From JAPLJU01 sp964547985 (GTDB taxonomy: Bacteria; Desulfobacterota; Syntrophia; Syntrophales; UBA2192), in NCBI GenBank assembly GCA_964547985.1, contig CAZJPV010000006.1, forward strand, positions 1 through 64,000: a stretch of 64,000 nucleotides of DNA. The letters are read 5' to 3'. The translations under genes were made by a program, and so were the position numbers. This document shows, piece by piece, positions 1-9,155 of the stretch. The number at the start of each line of letters is the position of its first letter. Position 1 is the first letter of the stretch. The notes beneath the pieces were generated by a model. The model saw nothing but the letters and a program-made list of their open reading frames with translations. It was not told the origin of the DNA and ran no database searches.

Positions 1-5
1 ATCAT

Positions 6-82
6 GCCCCCGTAGCTCAGGAGGATAGAGCACCGGATTCCTAATCCGGGTGCCGTGTGTTCGAATCACACCGGGGGCGCCA
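6..82 (+). tRNA. tRNA-Arg(CCT)
   Basis: Complete cloverleaf. The 7-bp acceptor stem pairs 6-12 with 72-78, the anticodon stem pairs 33-37 with 45-49, and the anticodon CCT lies at 40-42 in the loop TTCCTAA. The T arm is GTGTG-TTCGAAT-CACAC, and a 3' CCA is encoded at 80-82. The anticodon assigns it to arginine (AGG codons). A terminator follows directly, so it is probably a single-gene or last-gene transcript. Confidence 0.96.
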
Positions 83-94
83 TGAAAGACGAAG

Positions 95-128
95 GGCCCA
101 TGGAGTCACTTGGGCCTTTTTGATTTTT
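95..128 (+). terminator. Rho-independent terminator of tRNA-Arg
   Basis: GGCCCA (95-100) pairs with TGGGCC (111-116) across a 10-nt loop. It is followed by TTTT, GA and a further T run to about 128. It sits 13 nt after the tRNA CCA end. Confidence 0.8.
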
Positions 129-134
129 TAAAGG

Positions 135-158
135 GGTTCTACCAGGAATGGTAGAACC
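135..158 (-). terminator. Hairpin downstream of the DUF5658 gene
   Basis: A perfect 9-bp inverted repeat, GGTTCTACC / GGTAGAACC, with a 6-nt loop, begins 25 nt after the minus-strand stop codon at 183. Read on the minus strand it is followed by CCCCTTT and then A residues, so the U tract is short. It is probably a weak terminator or 3'-end protector for the minus-strand gene. Confidence 0.4.
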
Positions 159-182
159 ATGGAGGAGGATGCATCGCGGCTG

Positions 183-629
183 CTAAGGAAGGTAATTGTA
201 GATCAGGTAGATTTCGTAGATCACGATGCCGGCATAGAGCCCGGTAGTGGCCGCAACGAGATACTTGACGCCCTTGACTTTGCTCAGCAGGCACAGGGTG
301 ACGACGGCGATGGAGACGATGATGAATTTCCAGACCCAGAAATTATCACCGTAGGTTTCTATGGCCGCGCGGACGACGGGGTTCATTTCCCACCCGCCGC
401 CATCCAGGATGATGCTGGTGAACATCGCATCCAGGATATTGAGCACGACGATCAGAACAAGCAGGATGAACAGTCTCGGGCTGTAACGGTCGACGAACCC
501 CCCCCTGATCTGGTCCTCCATGCGGCGGAAGTGCCTTCTCTGACCCGCGACCGTGTGGCGGCTCAACCCCGGTGTCGGTTTCTGACGGCGATCCTGAGTT
601 TTTCGTCTGTCCTTGAAGGTAAAGGCCAT
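183..629 (-). CDS. DUF5658-family small membrane protein
   Basis: Encodes 148 aa. A basic N-terminal half (about residues 1-50, many Arg/Lys/Gln) is followed by three hydrophobic segments. The first ends in a DAMFTSIIL-GGGWEMNPVV stretch, which resembles the DUF5658 signature (Asp in the first helix, then E-N-P). The function of that family is not known. A TTG four codons upstream is in frame, but GAGG lies 6 nt before the ATG at 629, so the ATG was chosen. It is transcribed alone, away from uvrA; a candidate promoter and a downstream hairpin flank it. Membrane location is clear; the family call is from memory of the motif. Confidence 0.75.
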   Translation of the reverse strand: MAFTFKDRRKTQDRRQKPTPGLSRHTVAGQRRHFRRMEDQIRGGFVDRYSPRLFILLVLIVVLNILDAMFTSIILDGGGWEMNPVVRAAIETYGDNFWVWKFIIVSIAVVTLCLLSKVKGVKYLVAATTGLYAGIVIYEIYLIYNYLP

Positions 630-649
630 GAGAATCCTCAAACGGGCGT

Positions 650-679
650 ATTAAACAGCAAAAACCGCGCCCTGTGCAA
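650..679 (-). promoter_or_regulatory. Candidate sigma70 promoter for the DUF5658 gene
   Basis: On the minus strand TTGCAC (674-679) is followed after 18 nt by TTTAAT (650-655). The start point would fall roughly 14 nt before the ATG at 629, leaving room for the GAGG ribosome site. The -35 match is only fair. Confidence 0.4.
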
Positions 680-840
680 TAAGGAAAAAGTATGATTTTT
701 AGAGGTTCTCTCAAGGCGTCATCGGCACAGGAATCGGCCAAAAGGGGGGATCCGCGGGTCTGACAGGAGTAAATTCACTAAATATTTCGCTAGCTTATTA
801 TGCGGGGTCTTCTTTTCATCCCGGCTCCGCCCCCGTTGCC

Positions 841-870
841 TTGACGGCACGAATCAACGGGCGATATAAT
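841..870 (+). promoter_or_regulatory. Strong sigma70 promoter for uvrA
   Basis: TTGACG (841-846), an 18-nt spacer, then a consensus TATAAT (865-870). Transcription would start near 877, giving a leader of about 175 nt before the uvrA ATG at 1052. No LexA-type operator was recognised next to it. The rest of 630-1051 shows no gene. Confidence 0.7.
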
Positions 871-1051
871 AATAAAAATTTTTCAGAAGGGAAACGGAAA
901 GGCCTCGGGCCGGGTCATTTTCAGCCGGTTTGCCTTAATCATCGATTGGCGCATATGAATGTATCCGGAGCGATTCGATTCAACTCGTTCCGCCCGTTTT
1001 GCTTTCCGCATCTTTTTATCGGGTCCGAGAAGTCACGGTTTAATTCCGCCA

Positions 1052-4000
1052 ATGCCCACAACGGATAAAATCATCCGGCTCACCGGTGTCCGTCAGAATA
1101 ACCTCAAGGGTTTCGATCTGGAGATTTCCCTCGGAAGCCTCACCGTCATCACGGGTCTGAGCGGCGCTGGGAAGTCGTCCCTCGCTTTCGAGACCCTTTA
1201 TGCCGAAGGGCAACGTCGCTACGTTGAGACCTTTTCCACTTACGCCCGCCAGTTTATGGATCGCATTGATCGCCCCCGGGTGGAGTCCATCGAAAGCATC
1301 CCTCCCGCCTTGGCCATCGAGCAGGGAGATCCCGTGAGGACCTCGCGCTCGACCGTCGGGACCATGACGGAGGTCACCGATTACGTCAAACTCCTCTACG
1401 AACGCGTCGCCGGACTTTTCTGCAGGGGATGTGAACGGCCCGTCAGGAAAGACACGCCCCAGAGTATTTTCAGCCAGATCTCGGGTCTCGAGGAGAGGAC
1501 CCCCGTCGTCATGACCTTTCCCTTCGAGGGCAGGGGAAGTGGAGAGGAGAAGCGTGAAACGCTGCAGCAGGCGGGTTTCTACCGTCTTTGGAAAGGGGGG
1601 CAACTCGTCCCCGTCGAAGAGGCGCCCGATGACAGACGCTGGAACGTCGTCGTAGACCGTTTTCATTTCAAGACGAAAGAGAGAAAGCGCGTCATCGACT
1701 CCCTCGAGATGGCCCTGAAGGCCGGCAGGGGATTTGTGGACCTCCATCTCCCCGGCGATGAGGTCCTGCAATTCAGTTCGGCCCTGCATTGCCCCTACTG
1801 CGATATTCCGTACCGAAGCCCCTCGGCCAATTTTTTTTCCTTCAACTCCCCCGCCGGCGCCTGTCCCACCTGCCGTGGTTTCGGCCGGATCGTCGACGTG
1901 GACCTTGATCTCGTCGTACCCGATCCCGGAAAATCTATCCGGGCAGGGGCCGTAAAGCCCTGGTCGGGTATCGCCAGAACGGAATTCGAAGATCTCCTGG
2001 ATTTCTGCGGCAGAAGACGCATCCCGACAAATGTCCCTTTCCGGATTCTCACGGAAAAGCAGAAGGCCTTGATCGTTGGAGGGGACGATACCTTCTATGG
2101 CATCAGGGGGTTCTTTGAATGGCTGGAAACGAAGCGTTACAAGCTTCACGTCCGGGTTTTTCTTTCCCGATACCGGGGTTATTTGACCTGCTCCGCCTGT
2201 CAGGGGACCCGTTTTCAGGAGGAGGTTCTCCTGTGGCGCATTCAGGGGAAAAATATCGCAGAACTCTATGCCCTGAACATTGAGGCGGCCCATGGGTTTT
2301 TCACGAAGATGGATTGTCAGGACGAGGCGGCGGCCGTCCTCCTGGAGGAAATCAGGCGGAGACTCAAGTACCTGATGGAGGTCGGGCTTGGCTACCTCAC
2401 GCTGGACCGCCAATCCCGTACACTTTCCGGCGGGGAAGTCGAGAGGGTGAGCCTGACCAAGGCCCTCGGTTCATCGCTCGTTAACACGCTTTACATACTC
2501 GATGAGCCCACGGTCGGGCTGCATCCCCGGGACAGCGGTCGTCTTCTCGGGATCCTGCGCTCGCTGAGGGACCTGGGCAATACCGTCGTCGTCGTCGAGC
2601 ACGACCCGGAGATCATCCGGGGGGCTGATCATATCGTGGACCTCGGCCCCGGGGCAGGGGAGAAGGGCGGGCGGCTGCTCTACAGCGGTCCCTTGAAGGG
2701 CATCGAGCAGGCCGTAGACTCGCTGACAGGCGGATACCTGAAGGGTGAATTCAGGATCCCGATCCCGGGGCGGAGGAGAAAAGCGAAGGGTTTCATCGTC
2801 GTCAAGGGGGCCAGGGAGAATAACCTGCAGGATATCGACGTCAGGATCCCCCTCGGGGTCATGGTGGCCATCACGGGTGTGTCCGGGTCGGGAAAGAGCA
2901 CCCTCGGGATCGACACCCTTTACCGCGGCCTCAAACGATTGAAGGGCGGAGCCGAGGAAAAACCGGGTGGGTTCGACGCCATCGAAGGGGTGGAGAATAT
3001 CCGCGATGTCATCCTGGTGGACCAGCGTCCCATCGGAAAAACCCCCCGGGCAACACCACTGACTTATCTGAAGGCCTATGATCCCATCAGGGCTCTCTTT
3101 GCTGCACAGCCGGCTGCGCAGGCCCGGGGATACACGGCCTCAACCTTTTCCTTCAACACCCCGGGTGGAAGATGTGAAGAGTGCCGCGGCGAGGGGTTCG
3201 AAAAGGTGGAGATGCAGTTTCTCTCCGACATCTTTCTGCCCTGCCCGCGCTGCGATGGAAAGCGTTTCAATGAGGAAGTTCTCGAGGTTCATTACGGGGG
3301 AAAGAACATTCATGAGGTCCTCTCAATGACGACCGATGAAGCCTTTGACGCCTTCAACGGCCATCCGAGGATTGTCAGGGCCTTGAAACCCCTGAGGGAT
3401 GTCGGTCTCGGCTACCTGCGACTCGGACAACCCATCAACACACTCTCCGGCGGCGAGGCACAGCGTCTCAAGCTTGCCCGGCACGTAGGCCTTGCCAGAG
3501 TCAGGAATGCCCTGTTCATCTTCGATGAGCCCACCGTCGGGCTTCATCCCGTAGACATATCGAAGCTCCTCGAGGCCTTTGAAAGGCTTCTCGAGGAAGG
3601 AAACAGCATCGTGGTCATCGAGCACAACCCCGAGGTGGTGAAGTGCGCGGACCACGTGATCGAGCTCGGGCCGGAAGGTGGGAGCGGCGGGGGATTCGTC
3701 GTGGCAAGCGGTACCCCCGAGGAAATCGCACACTCGAGCAATTCGGCAACCGGATCCTTCCTGAGGCCTTACATGGAAAAGTCTCCGCCGGTGTTACCCG
3801 TCCGGGAGCCCCCTGCGGCGTTCGGGACTGCCGCGGCCGGCAGGGCCATGCTCGTCCGCGGGGCGCGGGAGCATAATCTCAGGAATTTAAGCCTCGAGAT
3901 CCCGAGGGACAGGATCGTGGTCGTCACGGGCGTGAGCGGTTCGGGCAAGTCAACCCTAGCCTTCGATATCCTCTTTGCCGAGGGGCAGCGTCGGTTCCTG

Positions 4001-6310
4001 GAGTGCCTGCCGAATTACATCCGTCAGTATCTCAAGATCATGGACCGGCCGGAGGTCGACGACGTCGCGGGCATCCCGCCCACGGTGGCGATCGAGCAGA
4101 GGACAAGCCGGGGCAGCCCCCGCTCGACCGTGGCCACCTTGACGGAGATTTATCATTACCTTCGCCTTCTCTACAGCAAGGTGGGTATTCAGCACTGTCC
4201 CGGCTGCGGAAGTCCCATCGTGGCGAACCCCCGGGAAGAGATCATCGGCGGGATCGGCAGACGCTGCAGGGGGGAGAATGCGACGATCCTCGCCCCGCTC
4301 ATCCTGGGCAGAAAGGGCATTCACCGGGGACTCCTGGTGAAGATGAGAAAGATCGGTTTCCGGCAGGCGCTCATCGACGGCGCTCTCCATTCCCTGGAAC
4401 CGGTTCCGAAGCTCGATCGCTTCCGCGAGCACGACATTGACGTAGTGGTCGGGGAAGTGAAAGGTGACGGTGGCCATGATTCCCGGCTGGCAGGGATTGT
4501 CCGGCAGGCCCTCGAGCTCGGACGGGGAACATTGAGGCTCATGGACAGAAGGGGCCGCCTGCAAACCTACAGTGAGAAGAGATACTGTACCCGGTGTCAA
4601 CGGGGATTCGACGCCCTGGATCCCAGGCTCTTTTCCTTCAACAGCAGGCAGGGGGCCTGCCCCCGCTGTGAGGGGATGGGAAGTGTCGGGGAGATGACCT
4701 GTTCCCTCTGTCAGGGGAAACGGCTTCGCGAGGAAGCCCTCGCCGTCAAGGTCAAGGGCTGGGGCATCGGGGATCTTATTTCGCTCTCCGTTAACGAGGC
4801 AGAGAAGATCCTGACTTCCTTCAACTTCGACGAAAAGGAGACCGTCATCGCCGGGGGGATCCTTGCGGAACTCCTGCCGAGGCTCAGGTTTCTCGGTCAG
4901 GTCGGACTCGATTACCTTGCCCTGGAAAGGGCGGGCGATACGCTTTCGGGCGGCGAGGCCCAGAGGATACGTCTCGCGGCGCAGCTGGGTTCCAACCTCA
5001 CGGGGGTTTGCTACATTCTCGACGAGCCCACCATCGGGCTCCACCCGCGGGATAACGAGATGCTCCTTTCCACCCTGAAGGAGCTCAAAGATCGCGGAAA
5101 TTCCATCGTCATCGTGGAGCATGACGAGGAGACCATACGGGGGGGAGATTATATCATCGATCTCGGGCCGGGCGCGGGACCGGGCGGCGGCCGGGTCGTT
5201 GCCGCGGGGACCCTCGATCAGCTCAGGGCCTCTCCGGAATCGGTTACCGGTGCGTGGTTGAACGGGAACCGCGATCGGGCCATCACCTCGAAACTCAGAC
5301 GGGCGAGCAAATGGCTCCGTGTTAAGGATGCCACCAAGCACAACCTCAAGGGGATCGACGCGGCCATCCCGCTGGAGACCTTGACCTGTGTGACCGGTGT
5401 CAGCGGGTCGGGCAAATCCACGCTCGTCAAGGAGATCATCTATCATACCCTGGCATCACGGCTATCGAAGAAAAACGGGCAGCCCCATGGCTGCAGGGAG
5501 ATCACCGGCTGGGAGCACCTTGCGAGGGTTGTGGAGATCGATCACTCGCCCATCGGCCGCACGCCGCGCTCCACGCCAGCAACCTATGTGGGCCTCTTCG
5601 ATGATATCCGTCGCCTCTTTTCCATGGTGCCCGATGCCCGCACGCGGGGGTTCGGCCCGGGCCGTTTTTCTTTCAACGTTTCGGGCGGCCGGTGCGAGGC
5701 CTGTGGCGGACAGGGAAGGATCAGGGTGGAGATGGCCTTTCTGCCCGATGTTTACGTTGCCTGCGAGGTGTGCGGTGGAAGGCGTTTCAATGAGGAAACC
5801 CTGGCCGTGTACTACCGGAGCAAAAACATACACGATGTCCTCGGGATGAGCTTCCGTGAGGGCCTCGAGTTTTTTGAGGCCATACCGGGTATCCGCAGTA
5901 GCCTGGAACTCCTCGTCGCCATCGGTCTCGATTATCTCACCTTCGGCCAGTCGAGCCCCACCCTGTCCGGCGGGGAAGCCCAGCGGATCAAGCTGGCCCG
6001 GGAGCTTGCGGCAGCAACGAACGGCGCACGAAAGAACCTCTACATCCTCGATGAGCCAACGACGGGTCTTCACCTGGCGGACATCGATAAAATTCTCATG
6101 ATCCTCCAGCGGCTTGTCGATCAGGGGAGCACGGTGATCGTCATCGAACACAACCTGGAGGTCATCAAGGCCGCCGATCACGTCATTGACCTCGGGCCGG
6201 AAGGGGGCGAGGCGGGTGGAAGAATTGTTGTCGCGGGGAACCCCTTCGAAATTTTACGGCACCCATCGTCCCATACGGCGAAGTTTCTGAATCGATACCT
6301 GAAGGGCTGA
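1052..6310 (+). CDS. uvrA: Tandem-duplicated excinuclease ABC subunit A (double UvrA)
   Basis: Encodes 1752 aa, about twice a normal UvrA (about 940). UvrA finds DNA lesions and loads UvrB in nucleotide excision repair. Four ABC ATPase units are readable in order. Walker A lysines lie near residues 41, 615, 966 and 1455 (GLSGAGKSS once, GVSGSGKST three times). LSGGE signatures lie near 458, 797, 1299 and 1638, each followed by a DEPT-GLHP-type Walker B. Each half carries the UvrA zinc sites: a CxxC pair around FSFNSPAGACPTC / FSFNSRQGACPRC, and a second around GGRCEEC and GGRCEAC. So one chain contains what is normally a homodimer. The ATG at 1052 starts directly before the conserved first strand (IIRLTGVRQNNLKG); an upstream ATG at 959 adds 31 unconserved residues and neither has a clear Shine-Dalgarno. 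The chlamydial UvrA is known to be of similar double length. Confidence 0.93.
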   Translation: MPTTDKIIRLTGVRQNNLKGFDLEISLGSLTVITGLSGAGKSSLAFETLYAEGQRRYVETFSTYARQFMDRIDRPRVESIESIPPALAIEQGDPVRTSRSTVGTMTEVTDYVKLLYERVAGLFCRGCERPVRKDTPQSIFSQISGLEERTPVVMTFPFEGRGSGEEKRETLQQAGFYRLWKGGQLVPVEEAPDDRRWNVVVDRFHFKTKERKRVIDSLEMALKAGRGFVDLHLPGDEVLQFSSALHCPYCDIPYRSPSANFFSFNSPAGACPTCRGFGRIVDVDLDLVVPDPGKSIRAGAVKPWSGIARTEFEDLLDFCGRRRIPTNVPFRILTEKQKALIVGGDDTFYGIRGFFEWLETKRYKLHVRVFLSRYRGYLTCSACQGTRFQEEVLLWRIQGKNIAELYALNIEAAHGFFTKMDCQDEAAAVLLEEIRRRLKYLMEVGLGYLTLDRQSRTLSGGEVERVSLTKALGSSLVNTLYILDEPTVGLHPRDSGRLLGILRSLRDLGNTVVVVEHDPEIIRGADHIVDLGPGAGEKGGRLLYSGPLKGIEQAVDSLTGGYLKGEFRIPIPGRRRKAKGFIVVKGARENNLQDIDVRIPLGVMVAITGVSGSGKSTLGIDTLYRGLKRLKGGAEEKPGGFDAIEGVENIRDVILVDQRPIGKTPRATPLTYLKAYDPIRALFAAQPAAQARGYTASTFSFNTPGGRCEECRGEGFEKVEMQFLSDIFLPCPRCDGKRFNEEVLEVHYGGKNIHEVLSMTTDEAFDAFNGHPRIVRALKPLRDVGLGYLRLGQPINTLSGGEAQRLKLARHVGLARVRNALFIFDEPTVGLHPVDISKLLEAFERLLEEGNSIVVIEHNPEVVKCADHVIELGPEGGSGGGFVVASGTPEEIAHSSNSATGSFLRPYMEKSPPVLPVREPPAAFGTAAAGRAMLVRGAREHNLRNLSLEIPRDRIVVVTGVSGSGKSTLAFDILFAEGQRRFLECLPNYIRQYLKIMDRPEVDDVAGIPPTVAIEQRTSRGSPRSTVATLTEIYHYLRLLYSKVGIQHCPGCGSPIVANPREEIIGGIGRRCRGENATILAPLILGRKGIHRGLLVKMRKIGFRQALIDGALHSLEPVPKLDRFREHDIDVVVGEVKGDGGHDSRLAGIVRQALELGRGTLRLMDRRGRLQTYSEKRYCTRCQRGFDALDPRLFSFNSRQGACPRCEGMGSVGEMTCSLCQGKRLREEALAVKVKGWGIGDLISLSVNEAEKILTSFNFDEKETVIAGGILAELLPRLRFLGQVGLDYLALERAGDTLSGGEAQRIRLAAQLGSNLTGVCYILDEPTIGLHPRDNEMLLSTLKELKDRGNSIVIVEHDEETIRGGDYIIDLGPGAGPGGGRVVAAGTLDQLRASPESVTGAWLNGNRDRAITSKLRRASKWLRVKDATKHNLKGIDAAIPLETLTCVTGVSGSGKSTLVKEIIYHTLASRLSKKNGQPHGCREITGWEHLARVVEIDHSPIGRTPRSTPATYVGLFDDIRRLFSMVPDARTRGFGPGRFSFNVSGGRCEACGGQGRIRVEMAFLPDVYVACEVCGGRRFNEETLAVYYRSKNIHDVLGMSFREGLEFFEAIPGIRSSLELLVAIGLDYLTFGQSSPTLSGGEAQRIKLARELAAATNGARKNLYILDEPTTGLHLADIDKILMILQRLVDQGSTVIVIEHNLEVIKAADHVIDLGPEGGEAGGRIVVAGNPFEILRHPSSHTAKFLNRYLKG

Positions 6311-6312
6311 AT

Positions 6313-7182
6313 TCAGATAACCTTTTTCAGGGCCGCAATGGCCACTTCGATCTGATCATTCGTCGGTTCCCGGGTGGTTATTTTCTGAAGCATTAGACCC
6401 GGCCAGCTCAAAAAGGCCGCCCACGACCGCTCACGGTATTTTCCGGTGAACCGGATGATCTCGTAGGAAATTCCGGCAACGACGGGAAGCAGCATCAGTT
6501 TGTAAATGACACGCTGAAGGAAGTCGGGTCTGCCCAAAAGGGAGAAGACCAGGATGGAGATCACGATCACGACCATCATGAAGCTCGTGCCGCATCGCGG
6601 GTGACGGGTTGAGAAGGCCTTGATGTTTTCCAATGTCAGGTCCTGTCCGTTTTCCCAGGCGAAGACTGTCTTGTGCTCGGCCCCGTGGTACATGAAGACC
6701 CGCCGCATGTCCGGCATGAGGAGGGTGGAGGCCAGGAAACCGAGAAAAATGGAAAGACGGATGCAGCCCTCGATGATGTTCAGGAGGATCGTGCTTCCGA
6801 TGTAAGCTCGGAGAAGGGCAAAGAGATAGGCGGGGATGACGATGAAAAGAAAGATGGCAAGGGCGATGCCCGTCAAAAGCGAAACCACCGTATGCCATTT
6901 CGGCGGTTTTTTCTCTTCATATTTCATGGCCACATCGGCCGAGTAGAGAAGGGTCTTGATGCCGATGACCATCATCTCGAAGAGGCTGACAAAACCCCGG
7001 ATGAACCTCAAGCCGAGGAATTTATAACGTCGGGTGAAGGATACATAAATCTGTTCCCGTGTTTCGATGTCCTTGTCAGGCGTTCTCACCGCGACGGCGA
7101 TTTTATCACCGTGCCTCATCATGACGCCCTCGATGACAGCCTGTCCGCCGACAATGTCTTCCGGGTGAGGTTTGCTGGCCAT
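6313..7182 (-). CDS. DUF1385 (YqhQ-like) membrane protein
   Basis: Encodes 289 aa. It opens with the DUF1385 signature: VGGQAVIEGVMMR and then AVAVRTPD. Hydrophobic segments follow in the middle and C-terminal parts, with a conserved YHGAEHKTVFAWE block between them, including the His/Glu pair typical of this family. The family is widespread and its role is unknown; in some bacteria it sits next to prfA/rpmE-type genes. The start at 7182 has AAGGG upstream. An ATG at 7236 would add 18 basic residues and also has a nearby AAAGG, so the start is not certain. It converges on uvrA with only 2 nt between the stops. Confidence 0.88.
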   Translation of the reverse strand: MASKPHPEDIVGGQAVIEGVMMRHGDKIAVAVRTPDKDIETREQIYVSFTRRYKFLGLRFIRGFVSLFEMMVIGIKTLLYSADVAMKYEEKKPPKWHTVVSLLTGIALAIFLFIVIPAYLFALLRAYIGSTILLNIIEGCIRLSIFLGFLASTLLMPDMRRVFMYHGAEHKTVFAWENGQDLTLENIKAFSTRHPRCGTSFMMVVIVISILVFSLLGRPDFLQRVIYKLMLLPVVAGISYEIIRFTGKYRERSWAAFLSWPGLMLQKITTREPTNDQIEVAIAALKKVI

Positions 7183-7307
7183 GGAGCCCTTCTGATCCCT
7201 TCGACGACCTTTCGATTTGGAGTGAAGCCGGTCCATACACCTTTTCTGCCGACCTCTGCAATACTTAATTTTTATCCGGACACGGGTGTCGGCGAAGTTC
7301 AGTTCTT

Positions 7308-8252
7308 CTACGAGAAATGCTCCTCGATTTTCCGCATCCGCTCGGCCTGCTCGTGGTAAAGGGTGTGGGCTTCATCGAGGCTCACTTTCTCAAACCGGAC
7401 TCGATTTCTCGACATGGCCTGGGCAACCCCGGGGATGTCGTGTGTGACGACGGTGGCAATTTTCATGTAGCCTCCCGTCGTCTGCTCCACGAGGACGATG
7501 ATGGGCTGCCCGTCGGCGGGAACCTGGACGTTTCCCGGCATGATCGGCTCGGTGACGATGCTTTCGGGACGCCCTTCGTCGGGGCGGACCGGTGGCCCCT
7601 TCAGCCGGTAGCCCATCCGATCGGTTTCAACGCTCACCTCGTAGATCGAGCCAAAGAACGTCTCCATTTCCTTTGAAAAGTAATCGTCCTGCGGTCCAGG
7701 AATGGCCCGCAGGGTGATATCCGGGCGGTAGTCAGGGATCCAATGCCCGGGCAGACTCCGCGGCGTCGAAAGGAGTACTCCCTCGCCCCGCGATATCACG
7801 TCTTCTTTCTTCAGAATCCGCCCCTCCAGACCGCCGAGCTTCGCCCGTACCAGAGTCGAACGGCTCCCCATAACGGGGGGCACGTCAATGCCGCCGGTGA
7901 CGGCGAGATAGGCGCGGCACCCCCTTCTTGCTTTCGGGATCCTCAACACGTCGCCCTGCCGGACCCGCAGGGCCTGCCAGTTGGCCACGGCTGAACCGTT
8001 CAGCGTCATCCCCATGTCGGCGCCGGTCAAGGCGATGTCGGCTTCGGCGAGGACGTCCAGGACAGGGCCCACCATGGTGATTTCCAGGACGGCGAAGCCC
8101 CCGGGATTTCCAACGAGGAGGTTGGCGATCCGGTAAGCGAATGAATCCAGCGCGCCCGAAGGCGGCACGCCTCGGTCCAGGTAGCCGAAGCGGCCGGCAT
8201 CCTGCACGGTCGTATAGAGACCGGGGGTCCGGACAAGAAAGAGATCGCTCAT
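7308..8252 (-). CDS. pxpC: 5-oxoprolinase subunit C (biotin-dependent carboxyltransferase family)
   Basis: Encodes 314 aa. The start region has the KipA/PxpC fold signature TVQDAGRFGYLDRGVPPSGA, and later come DIALTGADM and GVP-type turns. PxpC works with PxpA and PxpB to hydrolyse 5-oxoproline (pyroglutamate) to glutamate using ATP. The ATG at 8252 overlaps the pxpB stop as ATGA, with AAGGAG 5 nt upstream, which implies translational coupling. It is the last gene of the dctPQM-pxpABC unit. No biotin-carboxylase genes are nearby, which supports PxpC over a urea-carboxylase role. Confidence 0.92.
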   Translation of the reverse strand: MSDLFLVRTPGLYTTVQDAGRFGYLDRGVPPSGALDSFAYRIANLLVGNPGGFAVLEITMVGPVLDVLAEADIALTGADMGMTLNGSAVANWQALRVRQGDVLRIPKARRGCRAYLAVTGGIDVPPVMGSRSTLVRAKLGGLEGRILKKEDVISRGEGVLLSTPRSLPGHWIPDYRPDITLRAIPGPQDDYFSKEMETFFGSIYEVSVETDRMGYRLKGPPVRPDEGRPESIVTEPIMPGNVQVPADGQPIIVLVEQTTGGYMKIATVVTHDIPGVAQAMSRNRVRFEKVSLDEAHTLYHEQAERMRKIEEHFS

Positions 8253-8953
8253 TGCCACTCCTTTTCGCGGATCTGTCGAAAGGTCGCCTCCGGAATAGCG
8301 ACGAAACGGACACGGTCCCCCGCCTGGTAGAGGAAGGGCTCCGCGCGCCAGGGGGCAAAGAGACGCAGCGGCGTCCGGCCGATGATCTGCCAGCCTCCGG
8401 GACTGTCCTGGGGATACATTCCCGTCTGGCTTTCAGCGATGCCCACAGAACCTGCCGGCAGATTCGTCCGCGGGGTTTTGCGACGGGGTGTGTGAAGGCG
8501 GCGATCGAGTCCTCCGAGATAACAGAAGCCGGGCGCGAACCCGATCATGTAGATGTGATAGTTGACGGAAGTGTGGATAGCGATGACCTCGCCGATCGTC
8601 AGGCGATTTTGGTCGGCCACGATCTCCAGATCCGGACCGAACTCCCCGCCGTAGCACACGGGAATCTCGACGATCCGGGGTTTCGCGATTTCGGCCTGCC
8701 TGAAATCCGCTTCCAGGGCTTCGACGGTCTTCGCGAGCTGATCCGTCGACGTTGCCAGGGGATTATAGAGGAGGGAAAGGGATCGGTAGGCTGGGATCAC
8801 GGCCTCCACGCCCGCCGGGAGGGATCTCTTGAGAAGCGCTGCCATGGCCCGCACCTTCTCGTTCACGGCGCGATCGATGCCTGCGCCGTACTCGACGATG
8901 ATGGCACTGTCGCCGCAAATGCGGATGCGCGGCTTGTCATAAAGGGTGGACAT
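8249..8953 (-). CDS. pxpB: 5-oxoprolinase subunit B (allophanate hydrolase subunit 1 family)
   Basis: Encodes 234 aa. It carries the family features RICGDSAIIVEYG at the start, IPVCYGGEFGPDLE in the middle, and the block MIGFAPGFCYLGGLD followed by RRKTPRTNLPAGSVGIA. It is the ATP-linked partner of PxpC. The upstream 200 nt contains a purine-rich repeat element that separates it from pxpA, and no clear Shine-Dalgarno precedes the ATG at 8953. The stop codon overlaps the pxpC start. Confidence 0.93.
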   Translation of the reverse strand: MSTLYDKPRIRICGDSAIIVEYGAGIDRAVNEKVRAMAALLKRSLPAGVEAVIPAYRSLSLLYNPLATSTDQLAKTVEALEADFRQAEIAKPRIVEIPVCYGGEFGPDLEIVADQNRLTIGEVIAIHTSVNYHIYMIGFAPGFCYLGGLDRRLHTPRRKTPRTNLPAGSVGIAESQTGMYPQDSPGGWQIIGRTPLRLFAPWRAEPFLYQAGDRVRFVAIPEATFRQIREKEWQ

Positions 8954-8954
8954 A

Positions 8955-9130
8955 GATATTTAGGCTTAAGGCTAAAGGCTTAAGGCCAAGGGCAAAGGGT
9001 TAAGGGCGAAGGGTAGAGGGTAAAGGGTAAAGCGTAAAGCGCACCTCCTGTTTTTCCGTAAGCCTTGTGCCTTACGCCATAAACCATTCTTTCCTTATAC
9101 CGTGAAACGGATTCCCTGGGCCATGCCCTG
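8955..9130 (-). repeat. Purine-rich AAGGC/AAAGGG repeat with complementary right arm
   Basis: Between pxpA and pxpB the + strand runs through many variants of TTAAGGC, TAAAGGC, AAAGGG and TAAAGCG (about 8958-9042). An opposite-polarity stretch with GTAAGCC, GTGCCTTACGCC and ATAAACC follows (about 9056-9085). The two arms can fold back imperfectly into a long hairpin. A related sequence occurs at 22516-22590. This looks like a dispersed intergenic repeat, not a coding sequence. Confidence 0.6.
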
Positions 9131-9155
9131 TGCCCTGGACCCGATACCCTGTTTA

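Noticed and set aside
1040..2413. 457-codon open frame on the minus strand
   Set aside because: Lies opposite uvrA; no ribosome site and the protein has no recognisable domain. It is a shadow produced by GC-rich coding sequence.
7308..8953. Urea carboxylase / allophanate hydrolase function for the pxpB and pxpC pair
   Set aside because: No biotin carboxylase domain or amidase gene is present, while pxpA is adjacent, so 5-oxoprolinase is the better reading.
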